Shown here: positions 18,105 through 27,205 of the stretch, one piece after another
Layout: each line of letters begins with the position of its first letter
Position numbering within the stretch: the first letter of the stretch is position 1
DNA from: Desulfococcus sp041737845
GTDB lineage: Bacteria; Desulfobacterota; Desulfobacteria; Desulfobacterales; Desulfococcaceae
NCBI RefSeq assembly: GCF_041737845.1
Contig: NZ_JBGSQX010000107.1
Span: forward strand, 1 to 64,000
DNA: 64,000 bases
Direction of reading: 5' to 3'
Made by a program: the position numbers and the translations under genes
Notes under the pieces: generated by a model
The model's database searches: none
What the model was told of the DNA's origin: nothing
What the model saw: only the letters and a program-made list of their open reading frames with translations

Positions 18105-20468
18105 ATGACCGACCGTGATATGGCATCCCCTGCCATCGTTGTGGTAAACGATGATGTCATACAATTGCGGATTCTGTCCAGCATGCTGGAGCAGGAAAAC
18201 TTTACCGTGGCCGCCTTCGAAGCCGCGGCCGAAGCCCTGAAATGGATGGACCCGGAGGCGCCGCCGCAACTCATCATCACCGATCTTCACATGCCCGGGA
18301 TCGACGGCTGGCGGTTTTGCAGGCTCCTTCGCTCCATGGAATACGCCGCCTTCAACGCGATACCGATCCTGGTGGTGTCCGCGACCTTCTCCGGAGAGGA
18401 CGTCCGGCAGATCACCGCGAGGCTGGGCGCCGACGCGTTTCTGGCCGCGCCCATCAAATCGACGGCCTTTCTCCGGCAGGTCCAATACCTTCTCAACGGA
18501 CGCTTCTCCAGGATCAAAACCCAGGTCCTGATCGTGGACCCGGATACGACGGGCTGCCAGCGGCTCAAATCATCTTTTGAATACGGCGGCTATTATGCCA
18601 CCATCGCGTACAGCGGACTCGAGGCCGTGAAATGCCTTCGGGAACACGCCGCGGAAATCATCATCCTGGAGTACCAGCTCCCCGACACCTCGGGAGACCA
18701 GCTCCTGCGGGAGCTGCGGCGGATCCATCCCCAGGGGGTCTTCATCATGATCACCCACGACCCCCGGCCCGAGCTTGCCGTCGGCTGGATGCAGCGGGGC
18801 GCCGCCGCCTATGTCAGGAAACCCTTCGACCCCCAGTACCTCATCACCCTGTGCGAGAATGCCTGCCGCGAGCGGGCGCTGCTCCATGTCGAGGATATTC
18901 TGGAGGAGCGGACCCGGGAGCTGCTGAGCAGCGAGGCAAAATACCGGTTCATCTACGACAATTCCCCCGTGATGATGCACTCCATCGACCAGGAGGGGCG
19001 ATTCTGCGACGTGAACTGGAAATGGCTTTTCGAGATGGGCTACGAGCGGGAGGCCGTCCTGGGCCGGGACGCCTATTTCATGCTTGCCCCGGAATCCCTG
19101 GACCCGCCGGATTCAGAAAACATCCCGGTCTTCGGCCGCCAGAGCGCCACGGATTTCCCTTGCCGGTTCCGCAAGAAAAACGGCAGCGTCATCGATGTTA
19201 TGGTCAGCTCGGAGACGGTCAAAAACCTCCTGGGCAAAAAGATCAGCATCTGCGTCGTCCGTGACGTCACCCGCCAGAAACAGATGGAGAACGAGCGGCT
19301 CCACCTGGAATCCCAGATCCAGAAATTCGAGGGGCTGAACCTTATGGCCGGAAGTATCGCCCATAATTTCAACAACCTTCTCATGGGCATCATGGGCAAC
19401 ATCGAGATGGCCGCCATGTCCCTCGATCCCGGGGTTCCCCCCATGCACAACATCGAGGCGGCGAAAAAGGCGGCCGAGCGGGCATCGGAGCTGAGCAGCC
19501 TGATGCTGACCTACGCCGGAAAGGGCCAGATCACCTCCCATACCATCAACCTGGCCAGGCTGGTGGAGGGGCTGATCAGCCTTTTGGAGGTCTCGATCAC
19601 GGACAAGGCGGACATCGAATTCCTGGGGCGGGACGAGCCGGTATTCATCAAAGGGGATGCCGCACAGATCAACCAGGCGATCCTCAACATCGTTGCCAAC
19701 GCCGCGGAGTCGCTGGGCGATCGCCTTGGAAAGATCACGCTCTCCGTCGGAACGACCCATTGCAGCCGCGGCGCCTTTCAGCCCCCCTTTCAAGACGACG
19801 ATCTCCCGGAGGGGGTGTATGCTTTTCTGAGGATTACCGATACGGGGAGCGGCATGACCCCGGAAACCCACGCCAGGGCGTTCGATCCGTTTTTCACCAC
19901 CAAATTCACGGGACGGGGGTTGGGGCTTTCCACCGTTCTCGGGGTTGCCCGGGGGCACCGGGGCGCCGTCTCCATTGAAAGCGCGGCGGGCCGGGGCACA
20001 TCGGTAACCCTGCTCTTTCCCGCGATCGAGGCGGGCCGAGCCGACACCCGGCCTGCCCCGTCCTCACCAGAGACGCCGGGGATGACCCTCCAAGGGACGG
20101 TTCTCCTGGTGGATGACGAGGAGATCATCCTGACCATTGGAACGGAAATGCTGAAATCCCTTGGATTTCACGTGTTGACCGCCAGGGACGGGCTCGAGGC
20201 GCTCCGGTTGTTCCAGGAAAACAGCCGGGAAATCGATCTCGTCATCCTCGATCTCGCCATGCCCCGCCTGGACGGCGAGAAAACCTTCCATGAACTCCTG
20301 GGCATCTCCCCCGATCTCAAGATCATCCTGTCCAGCGGCTACACGGAAGACCTCGTGGCCCAGCGCTTCAAGACCGTCAAGCCCGACGCCTTCATCCAGA
20401 AGCCCTATCAGCTCACCTCTCTGCGGGAAACAATCACCGGCGTGCTCGCGGGGGACGAGATCCCCTGA
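18105..20468 (+). CDS. Hybrid histidine kinase, REC-REC-PAS-HK-REC
   Basis: A 787-residue cytosolic sensor. The order is REC1 (about 8-125, Asp in IITDLHMPG), REC2 (about 140-255), PAS (about 280-390), a dimerisation/H-box IAHNFNNLLMG (about 424), HATPase_c with GRGLGLST, and REC3 (about 670-785, VLLVDDEE and VILDLAMPRLDG). REC2 carries LEYQLPD: the phosphoacceptor Asp is Glu (residue 189, codon 18669-18671), and its acidic pocket is also altered (VDPD). The start at 18105 has AAGGA seven bases upstream; the frame is open back to 17907, but the extra 66 residues are not domain-like. It has no membrane segment and therefore senses an internal signal. It is convergent with the DUF2062 gene. Confidence 0.9.
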   Translation: MTDRDMASPAIVVVNDDVIQLRILSSMLEQENFTVAAFEAAAEALKWMDPEAPPQLIITDLHMPGIDGWRFCRLLRSMEYAAFNAIPILVVSATFSGEDVRQITARLGADAFLAAPIKSTAFLRQVQYLLNGRFSRIKTQVLIVDPDTTGCQRLKSSFEYGGYYATIAYSGLEAVKCLREHAAEIIILEYQLPDTSGDQLLRELRRIHPQGVFIMITHDPRPELAVGWMQRGAAAYVRKPFDPQYLITLCENACRERALLHVEDILEERTRELLSSEAKYRFIYDNSPVMMHSIDQEGRFCDVNWKWLFEMGYEREAVLGRDAYFMLAPESLDPPDSENIPVFGRQSATDFPCRFRKKNGSVIDVMVSSETVKNLLGKKISICVVRDVTRQKQMENERLHLESQIQKFEGLNLMAGSIAHNFNNLLMGIMGNIEMAAMSLDPGVPPMHNIEAAKKAAERASELSSLMLTYAGKGQITSHTINLARLVEGLISLLEVSITDKADIEFLGRDEPVFIKGDAAQINQAILNIVANAAESLGDRLGKITLSVGTTHCSRGAFQPPFQDDDLPEGVYAFLRITDTGSGMTPETHARAFDPFFTTKFTGRGLGLSTVLGVARGHRGAVSIESAAGRGTSVTLLFPAIEAGRADTRPAPSSPETPGMTLQGTVLLVDDEEIILTIGTEMLKSLGFHVLTARDGLEALRLFQENSREIDLVILDLAMPRLDGEKTFHELLGISPDLKIILSSGYTEDLVAQRFKTVKPDAFIQKPYQLTSLRETITGVLAGDEIP

Positions 20469-20477
20469 CGGGGCTCC

Positions 20478-20936
20478 TCACGGGCCTGGCCGGATGGAAC
20501 GCCTTTTGCGGTAGATCTGGATCAGACGGTAGGCGAAGACATATCCGGCAAGGGCGATGGGAATGCCGGTCACAATCCCCCCGACCGTCAGTATCCAGAG
20601 AATCTCCGGGCCGTTTTTGAGCAGCGCCATCAAGGCGTCGACGCCGAATTCAGCGGGCATGACCAGATGGGAGGTTCCGCCGGGCAGCACCGCGGCCCCG
20701 ACCTTGTAGGTCATGGCGTAAAAAAAGGGCGCGGTCAGCGGGTTGGTGATGACGACCCCGGCGGCCGCGGCGATCTTGTTCCATTTGAGCAGAGACGCGA
20801 TGAAGACCGCCGTGACCGTGTGGCACATCATGAACGGCGACATCCCCACGAAGAGTCCCAGGGCAAACCCCAGCGAGATCTCCCTCGGGCCGCCCGTAAG
20901 CGACAGAAACCGGCGGCAGACACCCGTGAAAACCAT
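20478..20936 (-). CDS. DUF2062 membrane protein
   Basis: A 152-residue protein with the DUF2062 pattern: GGPREISLGFALGLFVGMSP at the start of the domain, NPLTAPFFYAMTYKVG in the middle, and two or three membrane segments. DUF2062 domains occur alone or at the end of glycosyltransferases; the function is unknown. The frame is open to 21119, but the extra 61 residues overlap the radical SAM gene and look out of frame. ATG 20936 follows AAGGCGG at loose spacing. It is the last gene after PHP-GT4 and radical SAM, which fits a role in envelope glycolipid metabolism. Confidence 0.78.
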   Translation of the reverse strand: MVFTGVCRRFLSLTGGPREISLGFALGLFVGMSPFMMCHTVTAVFIASLLKWNKIAAAAGVVITNPLTAPFFYAMTYKVGAAVLPGGTSHLVMPAEFGVDALMALLKNGPEILWILTVGGIVTGIPIALAGYVFAYRLIQIYRKRRSIRPGP

Positions 20937-21009
20937 AGACAGCCGCCTTTTTTTCGACCTGGGCGGAATATCTTCGGCCCGGGTCACCCGCCGCCCGAGG
21001 CCGCAGCCG

Positions 21010-22296
21010 TCATCGAAACCGGCCCAATCGATCGTAATCGGGCGGCTTTCGGCCGTCAAAAAAGTCGCAGGCACGGTAGTACTTGAGGTCTTCCCCCCAA
21101 AGGGTTCCGCATTTTCCATCCTTCAACACCCTCCTGATCAGGGCCTGGGGCCGTGAGGCGGCCTCGAGTATCGGGCCGAAAAGCACCGAGGGGTCCCGGA
21201 AGCATTCCCAGTCGCACGCCACGCAACGATCGCCGTTTCTCCGGGACGACAGGTCAAGGTCCCAGAACTTCCCCAGGTTCTCGGCCCCCCGGTAGCCGCA
21301 GGGATAGGTGTCGCCGTCGCGGGCATTGATATAGAAGAAATCCATGCCGCCCCGACAGGGATATGGGGGGAGATCCGAACCGCCCCCATACTGCCTGTAA
21401 AGGGCATACACGGACGCCCGGGGGGAGAAGATGCGGATTTTGGACCGGAACTCCGGGATGGTTTCGAAGAGGGCCTTGAAGAGCCGGGCTTTCTCATCCC
21501 TGGAAAATCGAATGACCGGATCGATGGAACTGGCTCCGTATACCGCGTTCAAATCCGCTTCACCCCTGTCCGCATCGTCGATGCTCATGGGATAGCAACT
21601 GTTGACGATGGTGAAGCCCATCTCCGCGGCAAACCGGTAGAACTCCCGGAATCCCTGCCGAAACCGGTGATAGAATTCATCCAGGTAGGCTTCACGGGTG
21701 GGATGGGCCGCTGCCGGCGACAACCCCATGGTGTCGTGAACGATGTTCCGGTTGATTCCCAGGTTGAGGGATGGATAAATCCCCGCGGCGTGAAACAGAG
21801 GAAGGGCCCGGGCGATCCCTTCCACCACCCCGGGAAATCCCCGCATGGCTTCATGGACGCCCGCAACGGCGGAATCGATGCTGATCCAGAAGTTGCGGAG
21901 GGGCGTGTCGGCAAGGGTGTGGGCAATCCGGGCGATCCGGGACCTGAAATCCGGCCGAAGGCTGTGCATGAAGCAGCAGCCGTTGGTGCCCGTGCGGATA
22001 TAGGGGATGCCGGCGGCTCCCGCATACCGGATCAATTCGGCCAGGTCCTCGAACAGCAGCATGGGCTCTCCGCCGGTGAAGGAGAGTGCCTGAATTCCTT
22101 TTTGCGCCGCAGCGTCGATCATTCTGCGGAGGTCGTCCATGGACAGGCGCGAGCGGTCGAACCGCTCCGTCACCCGCATGCCGCACTGGGGGCAGGTCGC
22201 ATTGCACCGGTCCGTCAGTTGGATCACGAGCTGTCCGGGAACCCTGCCCCGGAGCAATCCGGCGGCGTTCCGACCCGCGGAAAGCCAGGCGGTCAT
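21010..22296 (-). CDS. Radical SAM enzyme with SPASM-like C-terminal cysteines
   Basis: A 428-residue radical SAM protein. CNATCPQC (CxxxCxxC) binds the SAM cluster, and FTGGEPML is the GGE motif. The C-terminal part has further cysteines (YPCRGG, YPCGYRG and CVACDWEC) that suggest an auxiliary cluster of SPASM or twitch type. The substrate is unknown. The first in-frame ATG is at 22302, but the second (22296) is preceded by GGGAGG at ideal spacing and overlaps the PHP-GT4 stop in an ATGA, so it is chosen. Tight coupling to the glycosyltransferase suggests a shared pathway, perhaps modification of a lipid or sugar. Confidence 0.85.
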   Translation of the reverse strand: MTAWLSAGRNAAGLLRGRVPGQLVIQLTDRCNATCPQCGMRVTERFDRSRLSMDDLRRMIDAAAQKGIQALSFTGGEPMLLFEDLAELIRYAGAAGIPYIRTGTNGCCFMHSLRPDFRSRIARIAHTLADTPLRNFWISIDSAVAGVHEAMRGFPGVVEGIARALPLFHAAGIYPSLNLGINRNIVHDTMGLSPAAAHPTREAYLDEFYHRFRQGFREFYRFAAEMGFTIVNSCYPMSIDDADRGEADLNAVYGASSIDPVIRFSRDEKARLFKALFETIPEFRSKIRIFSPRASVYALYRQYGGGSDLPPYPCRGGMDFFYINARDGDTYPCGYRGAENLGKFWDLDLSSRRNGDRCVACDWECFRDPSVLFGPILEAASRPQALIRRVLKDGKCGTLWGEDLKYYRACDFFDGRKPPDYDRLGRFR

Positions 22297-24746
22297 CGCC
22301 ATCCTCCCGCTGCTGCCGCTGCTTGCGGCGCTCCGGCCTCCATTTCTTCATATATCTTCCACTGCCTGACGAACGCGTTTTCAAAGGACCTTTCCTCCAT
22401 GTATTCCCGGGCGGCCCTCCCCATGCGGACACGCATCTCCCGGTCGCATGCCAGCCGCTGCATGGCATCGAGGAGCCTGTCAGGGTCATCGCCCGGAACC
22501 ACCAGGCCGGTGACATTCGGCACCATGTTTTCGCATGGCCCGCCCTGGTCGGTGACGATGATGGGCAGGCCGGATGCCTGGGCTTCGAGAACCACGTTCC
22601 CAAAGGTGTCCGTGGTGCTGGGGAAGACGAAGAGGTCTCCGGATGCGTAGGTATCCGCAAGGTCATCGCCCTTCAAATATCCCGTGAAGGTGCACGGACA
22701 GTCCGCCATGGTTTGCCGCATCTCTTCCAGGTAAGGCCCGTCTCCCACCACCACCAGGTGGACGTCCGGCGTCACCCGCGCAAGGCGCTTGAAGGCTTCG
22801 GCCAGGCGCAGCAGGTTCTTCTCCCGGGAGACGCGCCCGACATAGAGGATCTTGACCGGTGCCGTGATGCCGTAACGCTTTTTCATGAGGCCGTTTCGCC
22901 GGGAAGGATGGAAGGCTTCGGTGTCGATGCCCCGGGGAATCATCCGGATTTTTTCGGCGCGGATGCCTTTTGCCGCAAGCTCCTCGGCCGAGCTTCCGGA
23001 CGAGACGTAAATCAGGTCCATATGATCGTAATACCAGAGCATGTAGCGCCAGGTCAGCTCCTCGATCATGGCGTCCCCGGTGAGGTACTTTGCGTATTGG
23101 GGAAAGGCGGTATGATAGGTCCCGTTTATGGGAAGCTTGAGGATGGAGGCGATGGCCAGGGCCGCCAGACCGATGGGTCCGGGCGTCGCCGCCTGGATGT
23201 GGGTGATCCCCGCTTCGTAGCAGTAGTTGAGCATCTCCAGAAACGGCGGATAATAGACCTTCTGCTCCGGGTATTCCGGGATTTCATAGACACCGATGGG
23301 CTTGAAATTGCGCACGCCGGCCTCCGGGGCGAGGTGGTCGTCGTGGCAGGTGATGACCGTGAGGTGCTTGTGGTTCCTGAGGGCCGCGTCGACCTGCTGC
23401 TGAAGGGTCTGGGCCACGCCGTTCACATCGTAGAAGGTATCGGTGAAATGGGCGACCCTCACCTCCTGGCGAACCAGGCCCGCATCCCTGCCGAAGCGTT
23501 CCAGGATCGAACGGTTGACGGTCCTGTCCTTGGTGAACTGGGCAAAGGCCACAAAATACGGCGCAAGAAGGAAGTAGAGTCCTCCGGCAGAGCCCAGGGT
23601 ACCGAAAACACTGAACACGTTTCCGCCCGAAAGGTGATCGAGGAGCCGGTTCGCCGCGCTCGACAAGACCTCGTTGGAGATCCGGTTGACAAAATCGAAC
23701 CAGTTCCGTTCCTGTTCCCAGGGGGAGGCGCCGCTCTCCCGGGCCGCTTCCATGATTTCAGGATGCTCCGTGAGCAGCCGGTCCGTCTCCCCGCGGATCA
23801 GCCCCAACAGGGTATCGGGCATGCCGCTCCGGGCCCGGCTCTGCTTTCGGTAATTCAGGAAATAAACGATCCTGCGCATCAAGCCGCTTTCGGGTTCCGT
23901 TTCGCAATTCAAGGAATTTTCCAGGAACCGAAGGAGACGGTCCTTTCCCGTATGCCGCGAGAGGCTGAATTTGTTCCGGTAAAACTGGTAGGCGATCCCG
24001 TAGAGGTTATGGGCCATGGTCCGGGGGCTGGAGGCATGGCTCGCGACCTCCGCGCGGCCGCGCCGGATGCCTGAGGAAAGCTCCTCGACCGTCGCGGCCC
24101 CGGGAATCCGGGTGTAGGTCCGGGCGATGTTGAGGCCGCTGTGGTCGTCCGAGCCGCCGACGATGTTTTTCCGCCACGGCATTTCAACGGCCGGCGAAAT
24201 CCCGTGTTTTTCTGCGAGCCGATCCATATCCTCGGACGTCAGCGACATGAGGACGCTTTTCAGGTTCTGGTTCTGCCGATCGTTGCGCGCGCCGTTGAGT
24301 TCGAAGTTCTGGAAGAGGAGGAGCATCCGTTCGAAGTGTCCCAGGCTCAGCCGGTCATTGACGGCGTAAACCGGGTGGGCCAGCACATGGAGAATCCCCG
24401 CCTGGTTCAGGTAGGCCGCAAGGTCATAGATGTTCCTGCGGACCTTCCCGATCTCCAGGTGCTGGGCCTCGGTGATATCCAGGGCCAGAATATGGACCTT
24501 GCAGCCGTCTTCGGGAAAATAGGCGGTGATCTCCTCGCTGATGAAAACGTCCGGCAGGTGAGCGATTTCCATGGCGCCGTCAATGGTGTTGTGGTCCGTG
24601 ATCGTGACCATGGACATTCCCCGGTGCTTTGCGATCCGATACACCTGAAGCGGTTCGGTAAAGCTCTCCGGGCAGCCGATCTTTTGAAGTATCCACTGGG
24701 TTGGCCTTCTTGAAAACCTGGAATGTACGTGCAGATCGATTTTCAT
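22293..24746 (-). CDS. PHP phosphoesterase domain fused to a GT4 glycosyltransferase
   Basis: An 817-residue fusion. Residues 1-240 are a PHP domain with metal ligands in DLHVHSRFS, TITDHNTIDGA, HPVYAVN and GGSDDHSG. The middle part (about 240-390) is helical and unrecognised. Residues about 395-800 are a GT-B glycosyltransferase of family 4: HFTDTFYDVNGVA, AATPGPIGLAAL, YVGRVSREKN and the E-x7-E region (FGNVVLEAQASG). GT4 enzymes of this type use UDP-sugars, often to make glycolipids. A weak PHO-box-like repeat lies at 24813-24841, which would fit a phosphate-starvation role such as replacing phospholipids; that is inference. GAGG precedes the ATG at 24746. Confidence 0.88.
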   Translation of the reverse strand: MKIDLHVHSRFSRRPTQWILQKIGCPESFTEPLQVYRIAKHRGMSMVTITDHNTIDGAMEIAHLPDVFISEEITAYFPEDGCKVHILALDITEAQHLEIGKVRRNIYDLAAYLNQAGILHVLAHPVYAVNDRLSLGHFERMLLLFQNFELNGARNDRQNQNLKSVLMSLTSEDMDRLAEKHGISPAVEMPWRKNIVGGSDDHSGLNIARTYTRIPGAATVEELSSGIRRGRAEVASHASSPRTMAHNLYGIAYQFYRNKFSLSRHTGKDRLLRFLENSLNCETEPESGLMRRIVYFLNYRKQSRARSGMPDTLLGLIRGETDRLLTEHPEIMEAARESGASPWEQERNWFDFVNRISNEVLSSAANRLLDHLSGGNVFSVFGTLGSAGGLYFLLAPYFVAFAQFTKDRTVNRSILERFGRDAGLVRQEVRVAHFTDTFYDVNGVAQTLQQQVDAALRNHKHLTVITCHDDHLAPEAGVRNFKPIGVYEIPEYPEQKVYYPPFLEMLNYCYEAGITHIQAATPGPIGLAALAIASILKLPINGTYHTAFPQYAKYLTGDAMIEELTWRYMLWYYDHMDLIYVSSGSSAEELAAKGIRAEKIRMIPRGIDTEAFHPSRRNGLMKKRYGITAPVKILYVGRVSREKNLLRLAEAFKRLARVTPDVHLVVVGDGPYLEEMRQTMADCPCTFTGYLKGDDLADTYASGDLFVFPSTTDTFGNVVLEAQASGLPIIVTDQGGPCENMVPNVTGLVVPGDDPDRLLDAMQRLACDREMRVRMGRAAREYMEERSFENAFVRQWKIYEEMEAGAPQAAAAAGGWR

Positions 24747-24812
24747 CTTTTCGCTTTCCTCTGTTGAATGGCTGGGGGCTTATGAACAATCTGCGGGATC
24801 AGTAGCGGCAAG

Positions 24813-24841
24813 ATGTTAGACGGGGATGAAGCGGGGGTTAG
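24813..24841 (-). promoter_or_regulatory. Weak PHO-box-like repeat upstream of PHP-GT4
   Basis: Read on the minus strand, CTAACCC, TTCATCC and CTAACAT lie exactly 11 bases apart. The outer two units match the units before pstS (CTAACAC, TTAACAC, CTAACAA); the middle unit is poor. The site lies 67 bases or more before the ATG at 24746. Confidence 0.35.
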
Positions 24842-24988
24842 AAAACCATAAAATCGACAAGAAGAGGTGGCCTCGGCGACGGAAACCATGTGAGAATGCA
24901 CCGCCGCCGGATTCTTTTCCAGGAGGGCGCCGGGGTGCGAATGAGAGGCCGAGCCCCGCCTGGGATACCTCCCTCCGGCATCAAGAAA

Positions 24989-25165
24989 TCATTTTGGCGT
25001 CTCGGTGATGACGTCCGGAAGCGGTTCGGGCGAGGTGGCGCCGATGGACTGATAAGCCCTTAGAAGGAGCAGCGCATTCGGGCCGATCGCGGCGGTCCGC
25101 ATGCGCTTCCAGATCAGGACGGCCACAACGGCCGCGGCTGCGATGGTCAATACAAGGCCTTTCAT
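24989..25165 (-). CDS. Small single-pass membrane protein, probably phosphate-regulated
   Basis: A 58-residue protein with one hydrophobic segment near the N-terminus (residues 3-18, VLTIAAAAVVAVLIW) followed by a basic KRMR and a soluble tail ending PLPDVITETPK. AGGGGA lies seven bases before ATG 25165, which sets the start; the frame is open to 25237 but without support. No family recognised. A good two-unit PHO-box-like repeat (25216-25233) lies 50-70 bases upstream, matching the pstS one. Confidence 0.6.
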   Translation of the reverse strand: MKGLVLTIAAAAVVAVLIWKRMRTAAIGPNALLLLRAYQSIGATSPEPLPDVITETPK

Positions 25166-25215
25166 GCCAGTTCCCCTGTTACAGGTGGGTTTGTTCTTCT
25201 TAATGTAATGAAGGC

Positions 25216-25233
25216 ATGTTAGGGGCGTGTTAA
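25216..25233 (-). promoter_or_regulatory. PHO-box-like repeat upstream of the 58-residue membrane protein
   Basis: On the minus strand TTAACAC and CTAACAT lie 11 bases apart, and a weaker third unit follows. The string TTAACACG..CCTAACA is shared with the repeat before pstS. This matches the 7+4 base architecture of PhoB binding sites, although the base sequence differs from the E. coli consensus. Confidence 0.55.
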
Positions 25234-25309
25234 ACATCCATCAGAATCTATAAAAAAAGATGAGTAAACCAGGGGTCAGCGGACCGCCAGCGCCCGGGCG
25301 ACGACCCGC

Positions 25310-26224
25310 TCACGCCGACTGCAGGAAAATTTCCTGCTGCAGCCTGAGGCTGTAATTGACCGGCGCATGATCGGACAAAAATTCAGGCGGCCCCGCAAGG
25401 CGCCGCTTCAGGGCAGCCAACCTGCTCCGCTGCACGGGCGGCGCTGAAATGCCGTTTTCCATCGACAGTCCGCTTTCCGGCAAACCGCCGCCCGGGTAAT
25501 GGCAGCGTTCGCCCGCATGACAGAAATCGAAGGGAATCCGGGAAGGCGGCAGGAGGGTCACCAAATCCCGGTTGTTCACCACCCGGAAAATCGGCACCTC
25601 CCGGAGGGATTGGACAAAAGCAGCGTCCCCCACCCTCGGGGATCCAAAGGTGTACAGGCCCGACGGCGGCCGCAGGGAGGCGGCAAGGGTCGCCATCGCC
25701 CCGCCCAGGCTGTGCCCGGTATAGAAAAGGGGAAAATCCGGGGGAAACCCCGACAGGCATTCATCCACCCTCTCCCATATCTTGAAAAACTCATTCTTGA
25801 ATCCGGAGTGCACCAAGCCGCCGGCGCCCCAATCAGTCTGGAGGGTGTTGAGGTTCGAAAGCCATGTTTCGAAGGCGCTGGTCCCCCGAAACACCAGGAC
25901 GCCGAAAGGATCGCAGGCATTTTCGGATGTGGTGACAAGGGCGCATTGAATCCCGTTATTGTTGAAGAAGCAGTATTCCCGAAGGTTGACCCCGGACAGG
26001 ATTTCGTTTCGATTCCGGCCGGTGTCGATGCCGCCGGTCTCATCCGCCTCCCTGACGTAGATCAGGCGCGAAATCTCGGAGAGCCACCAGGCATTGACCG
26101 GGCTGTACCCCGAAGTCCGACGGCAAAAGGGCGGCCGACCCGGCCCGTTGCCTTCCTGGATGTGAAAATATTGATTCGAGGCGCCCGGCCTGAGGATGGC
26201 CTCCCATGAATAATCGAATTTCAT
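25310..26224 (-). CDS. Class 3 lipase
   Basis: A 304-residue alpha/beta hydrolase of the lipase class 3 family. LVFRGTS is the oxyanion-loop motif and YTGHSLGGAMA holds the nucleophile Ser. The Asp is probably in VNNRDLVTLLPP and the His in SDHAPVNYS near the C-terminus, so the triad is complete. No signal peptide is seen, so it acts inside the cell or is exported by other means. It probably hydrolyses acylglycerols or phospholipids. The ATG at 26224 lacks a good ribosome binding site. It lies between the Pho-box-linked small gene and the PAS protein, both on the same strand. Confidence 0.87.
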   Translation of the reverse strand: MKFDYSWEAILRPGASNQYFHIQEGNGPGRPPFCRRTSGYSPVNAWWLSEISRLIYVREADETGGIDTGRNRNEILSGVNLREYCFFNNNGIQCALVTTSENACDPFGVLVFRGTSAFETWLSNLNTLQTDWGAGGLVHSGFKNEFFKIWERVDECLSGFPPDFPLFYTGHSLGGAMATLAASLRPPSGLYTFGSPRVGDAAFVQSLREVPIFRVVNNRDLVTLLPPSRIPFDFCHAGERCHYPGGGLPESGLSMENGISAPPVQRSRLAALKRRLAGPPEFLSDHAPVNYSLRLQQEIFLQSA

Positions 26225-26262
26225 CGAATAAAAACAGTTTCCGAGTTGACTGAAAAATATAC

Positions 26263-26970
26263 CTACTTGAAGACGATCTTGACCGAGGGGCGTTCCTGAT
26301 ATCTGACACGGCTCATTTTCAGCTTGAATTCCCTGACCATGCCGTCTTCACAGCGAAACTTGACGTTTTTGACCTTTTCCGTCTCCCCCTCCAAAAAGGC
26401 CTTGTCGATCTTTTCCTTGACCTTTATCGCGTCCTTGAAAGTCATGAAATCAAAAAAGCGCCGTCCCGAAACCGGGTCAGTATCAGCGATCCCCAGGACC
26501 GGGCGAACGGCGCGGTTGATGTAAACGATCGTATAGGCCGTATCGATTAGCAGGATTTTTTTCAGGTCGTCGTCCACAAAACTCCGAAACAATTCGTATT
26601 GGGCGCGATACCGGGATTCACCGGTTTCAAGGCGGTTGCTCATTTCCGCGAGGGCCTTCTCCAGTTCCCCCCGGACCGACGCCGTTTCGCCGTTTTCGCG
26701 GGCCATGACGGCGTTCTTCTCCTGGAGCATGGCCGCCTTCTTTATTAACGCCTCGTTCTCTATTTTCAGCCGGTCGATCTTTCCATGGAGGGCCTCCACT
26801 TCTGTCTCGAGGTCCGCGCGGTCTTTCCGCATCCCGGCCATTGCCGCCTCAAGACGGCTCTTTTCGCCCTCAAGCTGCGTTTTCCGCTCCTCAATCTGGC
26901 CGAGATTTCCTTCGATCTCCTGGATAAACTCAACCAATTCACGCTTCGTTTTGTGCATGAGTGCCGTCAT
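26263..26970 (-). CDS. Coiled-coil protein with C-terminal PAS domain
   Basis: A 235-residue soluble protein. Residues 5-120 are a long, highly charged coiled coil (repeated E/K-rich heptads). Residues about 125-235 look like a PAS domain (KKILLIDTAYTIVYINRA, then GRRFFDFM). There is no output domain, so it is a sensor adaptor or scaffold. GAGGAG lies six bases before ATG 26970. It is divergent from the small protein at 27206 across 235 AT-rich bases. Confidence 0.75.
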   Translation of the reverse strand: MTALMHKTKRELVEFIQEIEGNLGQIEERKTQLEGEKSRLEAAMAGMRKDRADLETEVEALHGKIDRLKIENEALIKKAAMLQEKNAVMARENGETASVRGELEKALAEMSNRLETGESRYRAQYELFRSFVDDDLKKILLIDTAYTIVYINRAVRPVLGIADTDPVSGRRFFDFMTFKDAIKVKEKIDKAFLEGETEKVKNVKFRCEDGMVREFKLKMSRVRYQERPSVKIVFK

Positions 26971-27126
26971 TACTACTCCTCAATTTTGCTCAGAAAACCC
27001 TTCCGATACAAGAACACACCACTATGAACAAACCAACTTTTTTATAATTTAAACAGTTTATTTTTGTGCATCATCAATGGAATCAATACAAAATTCAGTT
27101 GAACATACTATATTTTATTTTTTTTA

Positions 27127-27154
27127 TTGACAAGCATTATTTATCATATATATT
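27127..27154 (+). promoter_or_regulatory. Sigma-70-type promoter for the 27206 gene
   Basis: TTGACA at 27127-27132 and TATATT at 27149-27154 with a 16-base spacer, ahead of the plus-strand genes at 27206 and 27537. Confidence 0.6.
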
Positions 27155-27163
27155 CGGACAAAA

Positions 27164-27182
27164 TTTTGTACACTTTTTGTAC
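27164..27182 (+). promoter_or_regulatory. Operator-like direct repeat
   Basis: TTTTGTAC occurs twice, 27164-27171 and 27175-27182, one helical turn apart, just downstream of the -10 box. The position would suit autoregulation by the small protein at 27206 or another repressor. Confidence 0.4.
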
Positions 27183-27205
27183 GTTTATATAACAAGGAAC
27201 ATTGC

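Noticed and set aside
24826..25008. 60-codon plus-strand open frame
   Set aside because: No ribosome binding site, low-complexity Pro/Arg composition, overlaps the PHO-box-like region and the end of the 58-residue gene.
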